In this document: piece by piece, positions 44,278 through 52,626 of the stretch
Position numbering within the stretch: the first letter of the stretch is position 1
Layout of the letters: the number at the start of each line of letters is the position of its first letter
Source: an uncultured Chromatiaceae bacterium
GTDB taxonomy: Bacteria; Pseudomonadota; Gammaproteobacteria; Enterobacterales; Alteromonadaceae
Reading direction: 5' to 3'
DNA length: 64,000 bases
Assembly (NCBI GenBank): GCA_937978655.1
Contig: CALJUX010000022.1
Coordinates: forward strand, 1-64,000
Made by a program: the position numbers and the translations under genes
Notes under the pieces: model-generated
The model's database searches: none
Told to the model about the DNA's origin: nothing
Seen by the model: the letters and a program-made list of their open reading frames with translations, nothing else

Positions 44278-45315
44278 ATGCCTAATAATAAATACGAACT
44301 GCCGGCTACACCGCCACCGCAAGGTGAAACCGGCACGCCACTGACGCGCCGCGAGAGCCGTGAAATTGTCACACCTTATGCTTTTGAAGTCTGCCCGAAT
44401 CTGCTGGGTGTGCCGACTGCGCATCCACTGCGCCGCGCTATTGCGATGGGCATTGACGGCATCATCATCTCAGGCCTTGCCAAGGCTAGTTTGCTGCTGA
44501 TTTTACCCGTGATGGCTTATCTCATCTGGTTCCGGCTGCAGGCGAAAAAATTTAATCATGTCATCGTGTTATTGCTGGCCACGGCATTTTTGTCTGCGTC
44601 AGCGACCTGGATGCCGGAGCTGATTGTCGAGCAGGACTCAGAACAAAAGGTCGGTGAAACCGCGTTAAATGCGGATGAGGCGATGGTGCTTGCTGCAACG
44701 GCGCTGAAAATTCAGGCACAGAGCTGCGAACTTGGGTGTATGAAAAAAGAGCTGGAAAAAACGGCCAGAATGCTGCGAAAAGCCGGCGTCAACAAAGTTG
44801 CTGCAGTCGAGATGATGGATAGTCTGGTGCAGGGCACCGATTTCCCAGCCGAGCAGTGGCCGCTCTATCGCGACGCGCTGATAACAGATTTTCCTGCAGT
44901 TGCACCACAAAAGCCAGTCGAAGCTAAACCGGCGCAGCCGGCGGCACCAGCCTTACCCTGGTATATTCCCGATGAAAATACCCACAGTGTGGTGGCCTGG
45001 GTCAAAGGCATTTTTGCCGATTTGGGCATTGGTGTGGGCTGGGCGGTATTTTATTTCACCGCCACCATCGCCTGGTGTCATGGCCAGACTATTGGTAAAA
45101 AGCTGATGCGGATCAAAGTGATCCAGCTCGACGGTAAAGAGTTGAACCTGTTGTCTGCGTTTAGCCGGCAGGGCGGTTATGGCGCAGGCCTTGCGACAGG
45201 CTTGCTTGGTTTTATGCAGATTTTATGGGACCCAAACCGCCAGGCGATCCAGGATAAGGTCGCATCGACAGTGGTGATCCGGCTTGGTCGGGAAAAGCGG
45301 CCGCTGACGCATTAA
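44278..45315 (+). CDS. RDD family membrane protein
   Basis: Membrane protein of 345 residues. An N-terminal tail rich in proline and charged residues is followed by two membrane helices (about 60-110), a soluble insert of about 120 residues with a CxxxC pair in SCELGCMKKE and an alanine/proline linker, then a third helix (near 235-260) with QTIGKKLMRIKVI and a final hydrophobic region. RDD proteins have three helices with conserved Arg and Asp; here RRAIAMGIDG carries them. AGAG eight bases upstream supports the ATG at 44278. It lies 66 bases after the VWA gene. Function unknown. Confidence 0.82.
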   Translation: MPNNKYELPATPPPQGETGTPLTRRESREIVTPYAFEVCPNLLGVPTAHPLRRAIAMGIDGIIISGLAKASLLLILPVMAYLIWFRLQAKKFNHVIVLLLATAFLSASATWMPELIVEQDSEQKVGETALNADEAMVLAATALKIQAQSCELGCMKKELEKTARMLRKAGVNKVAAVEMMDSLVQGTDFPAEQWPLYRDALITDFPAVAPQKPVEAKPAQPAAPALPWYIPDENTHSVVAWVKGIFADLGIGVGWAVFYFTATIAWCHGQTIGKKLMRIKVIQLDGKELNLLSAFSRQGGYGAGLATGLLGFMQILWDPNRQAIQDKVASTVVIRLGREKRPLTH

Positions 45316-45409
45316 GGCCACTTATACATGAAGCATGCTCAGCAGCAGGCAGTCGTCACAGGCTACTGCCTTTGTTTCTGCAGCTGAGTTATACTGCAAT
45401 TTTTCTAAC

Positions 45410-45423
45410 CCATCCGACCAGAT
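45410..45423 (-). promoter_or_regulatory. FadR-like half operator before the KAS III gene
   Basis: Read on the minus strand, GATCTGGTCGGATG begins with the ATCTGGT arm of the fadB operator. The second arm is poor, and the related word ATCCGACTGATCC follows directly at 45427. This is suggestive only. Confidence 0.28.
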
Positions 45424-45457
45424 CCAATCCGACTGATCCGGCGTAGTGGAGCTCCTC

Positions 45458-46579
45458 ATGAAATCAATTCTAATCACCGGGTCCGGTGTCTTTACGCCAG
45501 AAGCAACCGTCACTAACGAAGAACTGGTCGCCAGTTTTAATCAGTATGTGGACTTATTTAATGCCGAAAACGCCGACGCCATTGCCGCCGGCGAAGTCGC
45601 TGCACTGGAATATTCCAGCTGTGAATTTATCGAAAAAGCTTCTGGCATCAAGTCCCGTCATGTGTTGTACAAAGACGGTATTCTGGACCCGCAGGTGATG
45701 CAGCCGGTATTTCGTCGCCGCGGTGAAGATGAACTGCCGGAAATGGTGGAGATGGCCTTAGCCGCTGCCAAAGAAGCCATTGCTCAGGCCGGCAAGACTC
45801 CCGACCAAATCGATTTAATTATTTGTGCCGCCTCGAATTTACAACGGCCTTATCCGGCGCTGTCGATTGAATTACAACAACAGTTAGGCGCCAAAGGTTA
45901 TGCCTTTGATATGAATGTGGCCTGTTCCAGCGCCACATTTGCCATCAGCAATGCAGTCAATGCCATTCGTGGCGGCACTGCGTCTGTGGTGCTGGTGGTA
46001 AACCCGGAGTTCGCTTCGCCGCAGGTCAATTACACCAGCCGCGACAGCCACTTTATTTTCGGCGATGTCTGTAGCGCGACCATCATTGAAGCTGCTGATA
46101 CCGCGACAGCCGACAACAGCTTTGAAATTGTCGGCATGCGGTTAAAAACCGAATTCTCCAACAATATCCGCTGTGACGTAAGTTATGTCGAACACTGCTA
46201 CCCGGACGCTGAGCCGTTAGTGCCGTTTTTCCGCCAGCAGGGCCGTAAGGTGTTTAAAGAGTTGCTGCCGCTGGTGGCTGAAGTGATAGAAGGCGAAATG
46301 GCGGCCTGTGGCCTGACGGCAGCTGATTTGAAACGCTTATGGCTGCACCAGGCCAATATTAATATGAATATCTTTGCCGTGCGCAAAATTCTCGGCCGCG
46401 AGCCAGAACCGGGCGAAGCGCCATTAGTGCTGGATACTTATGCCAATACCGCATCAGCCGGTTCTATTATTGCGTTCCATCAGAATAAACAAGGGCTGGC
46501 GGTGAATGACCACGCCGTGTTGTGCTCCTTTGGCGCCGGTTATTCAATTGGTTGCCTGATGCTCAAACGCGCACGTTAA
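45458..46579 (+). CDS. Beta-ketoacyl-ACP synthase III, PA3286-like
   Basis: Ketoacyl synthase III of 373 residues with a full catalytic triad: C156 in NVACSSATFAIS, H297 in WLHQANINMNI and N330 in DTYANTASAGS. It is longer than FabH (about 320) and carries the early insert VDLFNAENADAIAAGEVAAL, as in Pseudomonas aeruginosa PA3286, which condenses octanoyl-CoA with malonyl-ACP and so routes beta-oxidation intermediates into synthesis. That role is inferred from length and motifs. GGAG with a six-base spacer sets the start at 45458. It is a single gene with its own terminator. Confidence 0.85.
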   Translation: MKSILITGSGVFTPEATVTNEELVASFNQYVDLFNAENADAIAAGEVAALEYSSCEFIEKASGIKSRHVLYKDGILDPQVMQPVFRRRGEDELPEMVEMALAAAKEAIAQAGKTPDQIDLIICAASNLQRPYPALSIELQQQLGAKGYAFDMNVACSSATFAISNAVNAIRGGTASVVLVVNPEFASPQVNYTSRDSHFIFGDVCSATIIEAADTATADNSFEIVGMRLKTEFSNNIRCDVSYVEHCYPDAEPLVPFFRQQGRKVFKELLPLVAEVIEGEMAACGLTAADLKRLWLHQANINMNIFAVRKILGREPEPGEAPLVLDTYANTASAGSIIAFHQNKQGLAVNDHAVLCSFGAGYSIGCLMLKRAR

Positions 46580-46598
46580 GCGACAGTCATAACAAACG

Positions 46599-46634
46599 AA
46601 AACGGCAAACTTTTATCAGAATGCCGTTTTTTTT
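46599..46634. terminator. Terminator after the KAS III gene
   Basis: AAAACGGCA pairs with TGCCGTTTT around a 14-base loop, followed by four more T residues. Confidence 0.85.
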
Positions 46635-46671
46635 GCCGCAAAATTTGGCTGCGATATATGGTTGTGGGCTA

Positions 46672-46974
46672 TTACAGCCGCAGCAGTGAATTCTGCTCAT
46701 AAGAGACCGGCGACGGCACATAGTCGTCGGCCTGTTCGTCATTGCGCCAGTCGTTATGCCCTAAGCGGTAGCGGAACTGGTAGCTGCTGTCTTTTGGCAG
46801 TGTCAGCGTCAGGCTGAAATCGCCATTTTTCTGCTTTTTCATTGCATTGTCCTGCCAGTCGTTGAATTCCCCGACCAGCACTACTGATTCCGCACTGGCC
46901 GCTTGCTCTGCCGGTACGACAAAAGTCACTTTACAGGCCGGTTTGGTCTTCAGGTATTGTTTGCTGATTGCCAT
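46672..46974 (-). CDS. Small isoamylase early-set (CBM48-like) protein
   Basis: Protein of 100 residues made of one immunoglobulin-like early-set domain: VTFVVPAEQAASAESVVLVG, EFNDWQ, then FSLTLTLPKDSSYQFRYRLG and a WRNDEQADDYVPSP end. EFNDW and the following beta-strand pattern are shared with glycogen-branching enzyme N-terminal domains and AMPK-beta-type modules. It may bind alpha-glucan or act as a small adaptor. GGAG seven bases upstream supports the start. It is not next to glycogen genes in this window. Confidence 0.85.
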   Translation of the reverse strand: MAISKQYLKTKPACKVTFVVPAEQAASAESVVLVGEFNDWQDNAMKKQKNGDFSLTLTLPKDSSYQFRYRLGHNDWRNDEQADDYVPSPVSYEQNSLLRL

Positions 46975-47244
46975 GATGTCACTCCGTTATGCTGAAAAAA
47001 TCCACGAGCCCTGCAATATCAGCGGGCTTTAAGCGCTGCAGCAAAACTAGCATAGTCTGTTTGACAACAACATGACACGGCAGCGGGAGTGCTATTGAAA
47101 ACCTGTGTGTCAGGTGCGAAGGTGGCGGCACCGAACGCTTGGATCCCTTGTTAAGCGGCGCTCTGGCGCGAACATAGCCGAAATGACAGATGTGCAGTTG
47201 CCAAAGCTGAAATTTTTGGTTGTGTCGGCCATCAGCTAATAGAT
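46975..47244. other. Intergenic region without a recognised gene
   Basis: About 270 bases between the CBM48 gene and the sdaA terminator. I see no convincing open frame, RNA gene or long repeat in it; the first part should hold the promoter of the CBM48 gene. Confidence 0.5.
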
Positions 47245-47276
47245 AAAAAAAGGGCGCTCAGTGAGCACCCGTTTTT
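47245..47276 (-). terminator. Terminator after sdaA
   Basis: On the minus strand GGGTGCTC and GAGCGCCC pair with one mismatch around ACT and are followed by seven T residues. Confidence 0.8.
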
Positions 47277-47297
47277 ATCATGCAGAGTGGGGACGGA

Positions 47298-48680
47298 TTA
47301 ACATTCGATAATGTTAACCGCCAAACCACCGCGCGAGGTCTCTTTGTATTTGCTTTGCATATCGCGACCGGTGTCCCACATGGTCTTGATCACTTTATCC
47401 AGCGACACTTTGTGCTCACCGGTACCACGCAGCGCCAGCCGTGACGCGTTGATAGCTTTTACCGCGCCCATCGCATTGCGTTCGATGCAAGGCACCTGCA
47501 CCAGACCACCAACCGGGTCACAGGTGAGGCCCAAATTATGTTCCATACCAATTTCTGCCGCGTTTTCGACGTTGTCGACTGAGCCACCAAGAATTTCGGT
47601 TAAAGCGCCGGCCGCCATTGAGCAGGCCACGCCGACTTCGCCCTGACAGCCGACTTCAGCACCGGAAATGGAAGCGTTTTTCTTGTACAAAATACCAATG
47701 GCCGCCGCGGTTAATAAATAACGGGTATAAATATCCGGGGTTACCGGCTGGATAAATTTGTCGTAATACATCAGCACGGCCGGAATAATACCGGCGGCGC
47801 CATTGGTTGGTGCTGTGACGACCCGGCCGCCGGCGGCGTTTTCTTCATTGACGGCGAGCGCAAACAAATTCACCCAGTCCATTACCTGCAACGGATCTGA
47901 GCTTTTTTCGGCGCAGAGGCGACGATACAACGCCGGCGCGCGGCGTTTGACTTTAAGGCCACCGGGTAAAATACCTTCGGTTTTCATGCCACGTTGCACG
48001 CAGTTGTACATAGTTTGCCAAATCAGCCCGAGTTCGGTTTCGATCTGGCTTTCACTGCGCAGCACTTTTTCGTTTTCCATCATCAGCGCTGCAATGGACA
48101 GACCGTTTTCTTTACACAGCTTCAGTAACTCAGCGCCGCTGTTAAACGGAAATGGCGGTGGATTGTCGGCAGCAAACTGGCTGGCGGCTTTTTTCTCGCT
48201 GGCAAAGTCTTCGGCTTTGACGATAAAACCACCGCCAATCGAGAAGTAAATTTCGCTGAACACAATTTCTTTGTTGGCATCATAAGCAATCAGCTCCATG
48301 CCGTTGCTGTGTTCTTTTAAGGTTTTACGGCGGTGGAACACGATAGCGCCGTCGCGCGGGAAACTGACGACATGGCCGGAGGCTAAAGTAATTTGTTGCT
48401 GCTCATCGACTTGCTTCAGGATGCCAGGTACCAGATCCGGGTCGCAGTTTTCCGGTAAATAACCACAAAGGCCGAGGATCACCGCTTTGCCGGTACCGTG
48501 GCCGATGCCGGTTTGGCCTAAAGAGCCGTAAAGTTCGGTTTTGATGCTGGCGATTTCACTGAGGCGGCCGGTGGCGGCAAGATTTTCGGTAAACAACTTG
48601 GCGGCGCGCATCGGGCCAACAGTGTGCGAGCTGGATGGACCGATGCCGATACTGAACATGTCAAAAGCACTGATAATCAT
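47298..48680 (-). CDS. sdaA: L-serine ammonia-lyase (serine deaminase)
   Basis: Iron-sulfur enzyme of 460 residues that converts serine to pyruvate and ammonia. The N-terminal FDMFSIGIGPSSSHTVGPMR is the family hallmark, and the cysteines of the catalytic 4Fe-4S cluster lie in GCQGEVGVACSMAAG, LGLTCDPVGG and VPCIERNAMG. Single-chain bacterial type. It is the last gene of a pabB, nudL, sdaA group in the same order as in E. coli, with 139 bases between nudL and sdaA that may hold its own promoter. Confidence 0.95.
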   Translation of the reverse strand: MIISAFDMFSIGIGPSSSHTVGPMRAAKLFTENLAATGRLSEIASIKTELYGSLGQTGIGHGTGKAVILGLCGYLPENCDPDLVPGILKQVDEQQQITLASGHVVSFPRDGAIVFHRRKTLKEHSNGMELIAYDANKEIVFSEIYFSIGGGFIVKAEDFASEKKAASQFAADNPPPFPFNSGAELLKLCKENGLSIAALMMENEKVLRSESQIETELGLIWQTMYNCVQRGMKTEGILPGGLKVKRRAPALYRRLCAEKSSDPLQVMDWVNLFALAVNEENAAGGRVVTAPTNGAAGIIPAVLMYYDKFIQPVTPDIYTRYLLTAAAIGILYKKNASISGAEVGCQGEVGVACSMAAGALTEILGGSVDNVENAAEIGMEHNLGLTCDPVGGLVQVPCIERNAMGAVKAINASRLALRGTGEHKVSLDKVIKTMWDTGRDMQSKYKETSRGGLAVNIIEC

Positions 48681-48819
48681 AGGGTTGTCTTTTATTGCCT
48701 TATTAGAATAAATCGATTGTACCGGATGTCTGGAGGTTGTGTAACTGGTGCTGTTACTGGTCAGTGCTGCTTACGGAATTTTTGCCGCCGATGCGGCAAG
48801 TGGACCATACAAAATGTGC

Positions 48820-49395
48820 TCAGCCGCTGGGCGCTGCGATCTGCTGCGCCAGTTGGAATAAAATTTCCGCGCTGGCGCCCCAGATCAGATGCTGCTGCCA
48901 CGGGATAAAATGCAGGCGTTGTTGCTTGCCTCGCAGTGGCCAGACTTCGGTTTGCCGGCGCCTGGCCGACAATGCTTCATGCAGCGGCAGCAGCACTATT
49001 GAATCCACTTCGCTCGGCTGCAGCCTCAGCGCCGGCAGTCCATCCAGTATGCCCAGCCAGGGTTTTACAATAAAACCGGTTGACGTGTTGATCGCGGGCA
49101 GCTGGCCCAGCAGGCGCACCTGATTGGCGGCAATACCGGTTTCTTCAAAGGTCTCACGCAGCGCGGCGGCTGCAGCGTGTTCACCGGCTTCAATGCGCCC
49201 ACCGGGAAAACTGATTTGGCCGGGATGATGACGCAGATGTAACGCCCGCCGCGTCATCAATAAGGTCCAGTGGCCCTGATGGCGGAACACCGGCAGTAAA
49301 ACTGCGGCATTGGGGCCGGTTGGATGGTGCAGGGGGCGCGGCGGAGTTTGTAACAAAAACCGACTCAGCCAAAGTTCAGTGTCATGTGGGGTCAC
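48820..49395 (-). CDS. nudL: Nudix CoA pyrophosphatase NudL
   Basis: Nudix hydrolase of 191 residues. The Nudix box is complete: GGRIEAGEHAAAAALRETFE followed by ETGI. The upstream LRHHPGQISFPGG is the UPF0035 signature of CoA pyrophosphatases, which split CoA into 4'-phosphopantetheine and 3',5'-ADP. The start is a GTG at 49395 that overlaps the pabB stop as GTGA, so translation is coupled; no better start lies downstream. Confidence 0.9.
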   Translation of the reverse strand: MTPHDTELWLSRFLLQTPPRPLHHPTGPNAAVLLPVFRHQGHWTLLMTRRALHLRHHPGQISFPGGRIEAGEHAAAAALRETFEETGIAANQVRLLGQLPAINTSTGFIVKPWLGILDGLPALRLQPSEVDSIVLLPLHEALSARRRQTEVWPLRGKQQRLHFIPWQQHLIWGASAEILFQLAQQIAAPSG

Positions 49396-50798
49396 AGTGG
49401 CGGCTCAGGTTGTTGCTGTAACACCGGCAGAATTTTGCTGACTTTGTCATAAGTTTCCTGATACTCCGCATCACCTTGTGAATCCGCCACAATGCCACCG
49501 CCAGCCCAGCAATAAATTTGCTGGTCGGCCACCACCAGCGTGCGGATGGCAATATTGGTGTCCATATGGCCGTGCTGGCTGATGTAGCCAATGGCGCCAC
49601 AATAAACGCTGCGCCGGTGCGGCTCCAGTTCGTCAATGATTTGCATAGCGCGCACTTTCGGCGCGCCAGTGATCGAGCCACCCGGAAATGCGGCGCGCAG
49701 CGCGTCGATCGGCTGATATTGCGCGTCCAGCTCGCCGGTGACGGTGCTGACCAGATGATGCACGGCCGGGAAAGACTCAATGGCAAATAACGCTGGCACC
49801 CGCACAGTGCCGGGCCGGCAGACTTTGCCGAGGTCATTGCGCAGTAAATCGACAATCATCACATTTTCGGCGCGATCTTTTGGCGATTGCTGCAACAGCG
49901 CCGCGCTTTGTGCATCTTGCGCCGGATCAGCAAAACGCGGCCGGGTGCCTTTAATCGGTTTGGTTTCAACCTGCGTGTTTTTCACTTCGATAAAACGTTC
50001 CGGCGAAATCGACAACACGGCCGCATCCGGCAGCCGGATAAAAGCCGAAAACGGCGCCTGATTGCTACGCCGCAGTTGTAGATAAGCGGCAAATGCATCG
50101 CCGGTGAAACCGGCACTGAAGCGCTGCGCCAGATTAATCTGATAACAATCGCCACTTTGCAGATAGGCCTGAATTTTTTCAAATTTTTGCAGGTATTGGC
50201 TACGGCTCATATTGGCCTGCCAGTCGCGGGTCAGGCTAAAAGCGGTGCCGGAGTGAGTTGCTGCAGCTGGCGGTTCAAACTGTGCTAAATAGCTGGCGGC
50301 TGTTGTTTCCGCAGCGCCGTCGCAATCAACAAACCAGAGCTGCTGCAGCTGTTTATCCAGCACCAGCGCCTGGCTGTAGAGGCCGACGGCCAAATCTGGC
50401 AGCTTGATATCGGCGCTGGCCTGTACCGGTAATGTTTCGATGACCCGCCCGAGGTCATAACCAAAATAACCAACGGCACCGCCGGTAAACGGCAGCAGGC
50501 TGGCATCGGTTGGCAGCGCCGGCAGCAGCTGTTGCTGTAAGGCTTTGAGTAATAAAAAGGGATCGGCGTCTTGCTGTTGTTCAGACCAGCTGCCGTCTGC
50601 CGCCATTTGCCGAACTGTGCAGTGCCGCCCGTAAGCGGTCAGTGTGGCCAGCGGCCGACACACCAGGATGTCATAACGGCTGTTTGGATGCTCAGGCGCG
50701 GCGGAATCGAGCAACATAGCAAAAGGCTCCGCGGCAACCGCCTGAAAATAACCGGTTAAATCGGCAACCTTGGATGCCACAAGACATTGTACGGACAT
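49392..50798 (-). CDS. pabB: Aminodeoxychorismate synthase component I
   Basis: Chorismate-using enzyme of 468 residues that makes aminodeoxychorismate for folate synthesis. The lysine of TKPIKGTRPRF identifies PabB, since anthranilate synthase TrpE has alanine there. Other blocks are YQINLAQRF, PERFIE, DLLRNDLGKVC and PGGSITGAPKVRAMQIIDEL. The glutamine amidotransferase partner PabA is not in the window. I used the ATG at 50798 (MSVQCLVASK); one at 50816 is possible. The 3' end overlaps nudL by four bases. Confidence 0.95.
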   Translation of the reverse strand: MSVQCLVASKVADLTGYFQAVAAEPFAMLLDSAAPEHPNSRYDILVCRPLATLTAYGRHCTVRQMAADGSWSEQQQDADPFLLLKALQQQLLPALPTDASLLPFTGGAVGYFGYDLGRVIETLPVQASADIKLPDLAVGLYSQALVLDKQLQQLWFVDCDGAAETTAASYLAQFEPPAAATHSGTAFSLTRDWQANMSRSQYLQKFEKIQAYLQSGDCYQINLAQRFSAGFTGDAFAAYLQLRRSNQAPFSAFIRLPDAAVLSISPERFIEVKNTQVETKPIKGTRPRFADPAQDAQSAALLQQSPKDRAENVMIVDLLRNDLGKVCRPGTVRVPALFAIESFPAVHHLVSTVTGELDAQYQPIDALRAAFPGGSITGAPKVRAMQIIDELEPHRRSVYCGAIGYISQHGHMDTNIAIRTLVVADQQIYCWAGGGIVADSQGDAEYQETYDKVSKILPVLQQQPEPPL

Positions 50799-51007
50799 GA
50801 CAAAAAACTCAAACAATAAGCGGCGGCTTTGGGCACAGAACCGATGAATTCAGCATGAACTGACTAGCCGCCTCGACAGGATGCGCGTTATGATAGCAGC
50901 CCTGCTTAAAATGAGAAGCAGTGCCGGACCGGGCAAGGGTCGGGCGCTGTATAAATACCCTGGCAGCCAGCACACTGACTGCCTGTAACCACGCAGAAGG
51001 GCACCCT

Positions 51008-52528
51008 ATGACGGTTATTCGCCAGCAAGACTTTATCGACAGCATCGAAGATGCGTTGCAGTACATCTCTTATTACCATCCGCTGGATTTTATTCAGGCT
51101 TTAGAAAAGGCCTATCACAAAGAGCAAAACCCGGCCGCCAAAGACGCTATCGCGCAAATCCTGATTAACTCACGGATGTCGGCACAAGGCCACCGGCCTA
51201 TCTGTCAGGACACAGGCATCGTCACTTGTTTCGTCAATATCGGTATGGACGTCAAGTGGGACAAAACCGACATGACAGTGCAGGAAATGGTTGATGAAGG
51301 CACACGCCGGGCTTACATGAACCCGCTGAACCCGCTGCGCGCCTCCATTGTGATGGACCCGGCCGGTACTCGTAAAAACACCAAAGACAACACACCTGCC
51401 GTGGTGCATATCAATATGGTGGCGGGTCACCACGTTGAAGTGGCCATTGCCGCCAAAGGCGGTGGCAGTGAAAACAAAACCAAAATGGTGATGTTAAACC
51501 CGTCTGACTCCGTGGTTGAATGGGTACTGGAAACTTTACCGAAAATGGGCGCTGGCTGGTGTCCACCAGGCATGCTCGGCATTGGTATTGGCGGTACCGC
51601 AGAAAAAGCGGCAGTGCTGGCCAAAGAAGCATTGATGGAACCTGTCGATATTCAGGACCTGCTGGAAAAAGGTGCAGAGACTGGCGAAGAGAAACTGCGG
51701 GTTGAACTGTACGAAAAAGTGAACAAACTCGGCATTGGTGCCCAAGGCCTTGGTGGTTTAACCACAGTAGTAGACGTCAAAATCAAATCAGCGCCAACCC
51801 ATGCTGCATCCAAGCCGGTAGTGATGATCCCGAACTGTGCCGCCACCCGTCACGTGCATTTCCATTTAGACGGTTCAGGCCCGGCGCATTTGCCAGTGCC
51901 TAAACTGGAAGACTGGCCACAAGTGACCTGGGAACTGGGCCAAAACGTGCGCCGCGTTAACCTTGATACAGTCACACCTGCTGACGTACTGGAATGGAAA
52001 GCCGGTGAAACTGTGTTGTTGTCTGGCAAAATGCTGACCGGTCGTGATGCCGCGCATAAACGTATTGCCGACATGCTGGCCAAAGGTGAAGCGCTGCCAG
52101 ATGGCGTCGATTTCAAAAACCGCTTTATTTATTACGTCGGCCCGGTCGATGCGGTCGGTGATGAAGTGGTCGGCCCGGCAGGCCCAACCACCGCAACGCG
52201 GATGGACAAATTTACCGACATGATGCTGGGCCAGACTGGCCTGTTAGGCATGATTGGTAAATCCGAACGTGGTGATAAAACTGTTGCCAGCATTAAACAG
52301 CATAAAGCTGTCTATTTGATGGCGGTCGGCGGTGCGGCTTACCTGGTATCCAAAGCCATCAAAAAATCCCGCGTGGTCGCTTTTGCCGATTTAGGCATGG
52401 AAGCGATTTACGAATTTGATGTCGAAGATATGCCGGTCACAGTGGCGGTCGACAGTCAGGGCAATAACGTGCACGACCAGGGCCCGGCTATTTGGAAAGT
52501 CAAAATCGCTGAGGCGGCAAAAGCCTGA
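51008..52528 (+). CDS. fumA: Class I fumarate hydratase
   Basis: Oxygen-sensitive iron-sulfur fumarase of 506 residues that interconverts fumarate and malate in the TCA cycle. The cluster cysteines are C66 (RPICQDTGI), C185 (GAGWCPPGMLG) and C277 (MIPNCAATRH). GIGIGGTAEKAAVLAKEALM and the C-terminal beta domain with GPTTATRMDKFTDMMLG fit the FumA/FumB type. AAGGG six bases upstream fixes the ATG at 51008; the frame is open 29 codons further but with no site. It is divergent from pabB and has its own terminator. Confidence 0.94.
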   Translation: MTVIRQQDFIDSIEDALQYISYYHPLDFIQALEKAYHKEQNPAAKDAIAQILINSRMSAQGHRPICQDTGIVTCFVNIGMDVKWDKTDMTVQEMVDEGTRRAYMNPLNPLRASIVMDPAGTRKNTKDNTPAVVHINMVAGHHVEVAIAAKGGGSENKTKMVMLNPSDSVVEWVLETLPKMGAGWCPPGMLGIGIGGTAEKAAVLAKEALMEPVDIQDLLEKGAETGEEKLRVELYEKVNKLGIGAQGLGGLTTVVDVKIKSAPTHAASKPVVMIPNCAATRHVHFHLDGSGPAHLPVPKLEDWPQVTWELGQNVRRVNLDTVTPADVLEWKAGETVLLSGKMLTGRDAAHKRIADMLAKGEALPDGVDFKNRFIYYVGPVDAVGDEVVGPAGPTTATRMDKFTDMMLGQTGLLGMIGKSERGDKTVASIKQHKAVYLMAVGGAAYLVSKAIKKSRVVAFADLGMEAIYEFDVEDMPVTVAVDSQGNNVHDQGPAIWKVKIAEAAKA

Positions 52529-52543
52529 TAATTCTAAAAATCT

Positions 52544-52577
52544 AACGCGTCTGACGGGAAACCTCAGGCGCGTTTTT
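52544..52577 (+). terminator. Terminator after the fumarase gene
   Basis: AACGCGTCTGA pairs with TCAGGCGCGTT, one pair being G-T, around a nine-base loop, with a T run after it. Confidence 0.8.
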
Positions 52578-52626
52578 ACAATAAGAACAATATAAACAAT
52601 CATATTTGCGACAACGGAGTATCCAG

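Noticed and set aside
46975..47244. Small gene or regulatory RNA in the gap upstream of the CBM48 gene
   Set aside because: No frame with a start, binding site and sensible codon use, and no strong hairpin apart from the sdaA terminator next to it.
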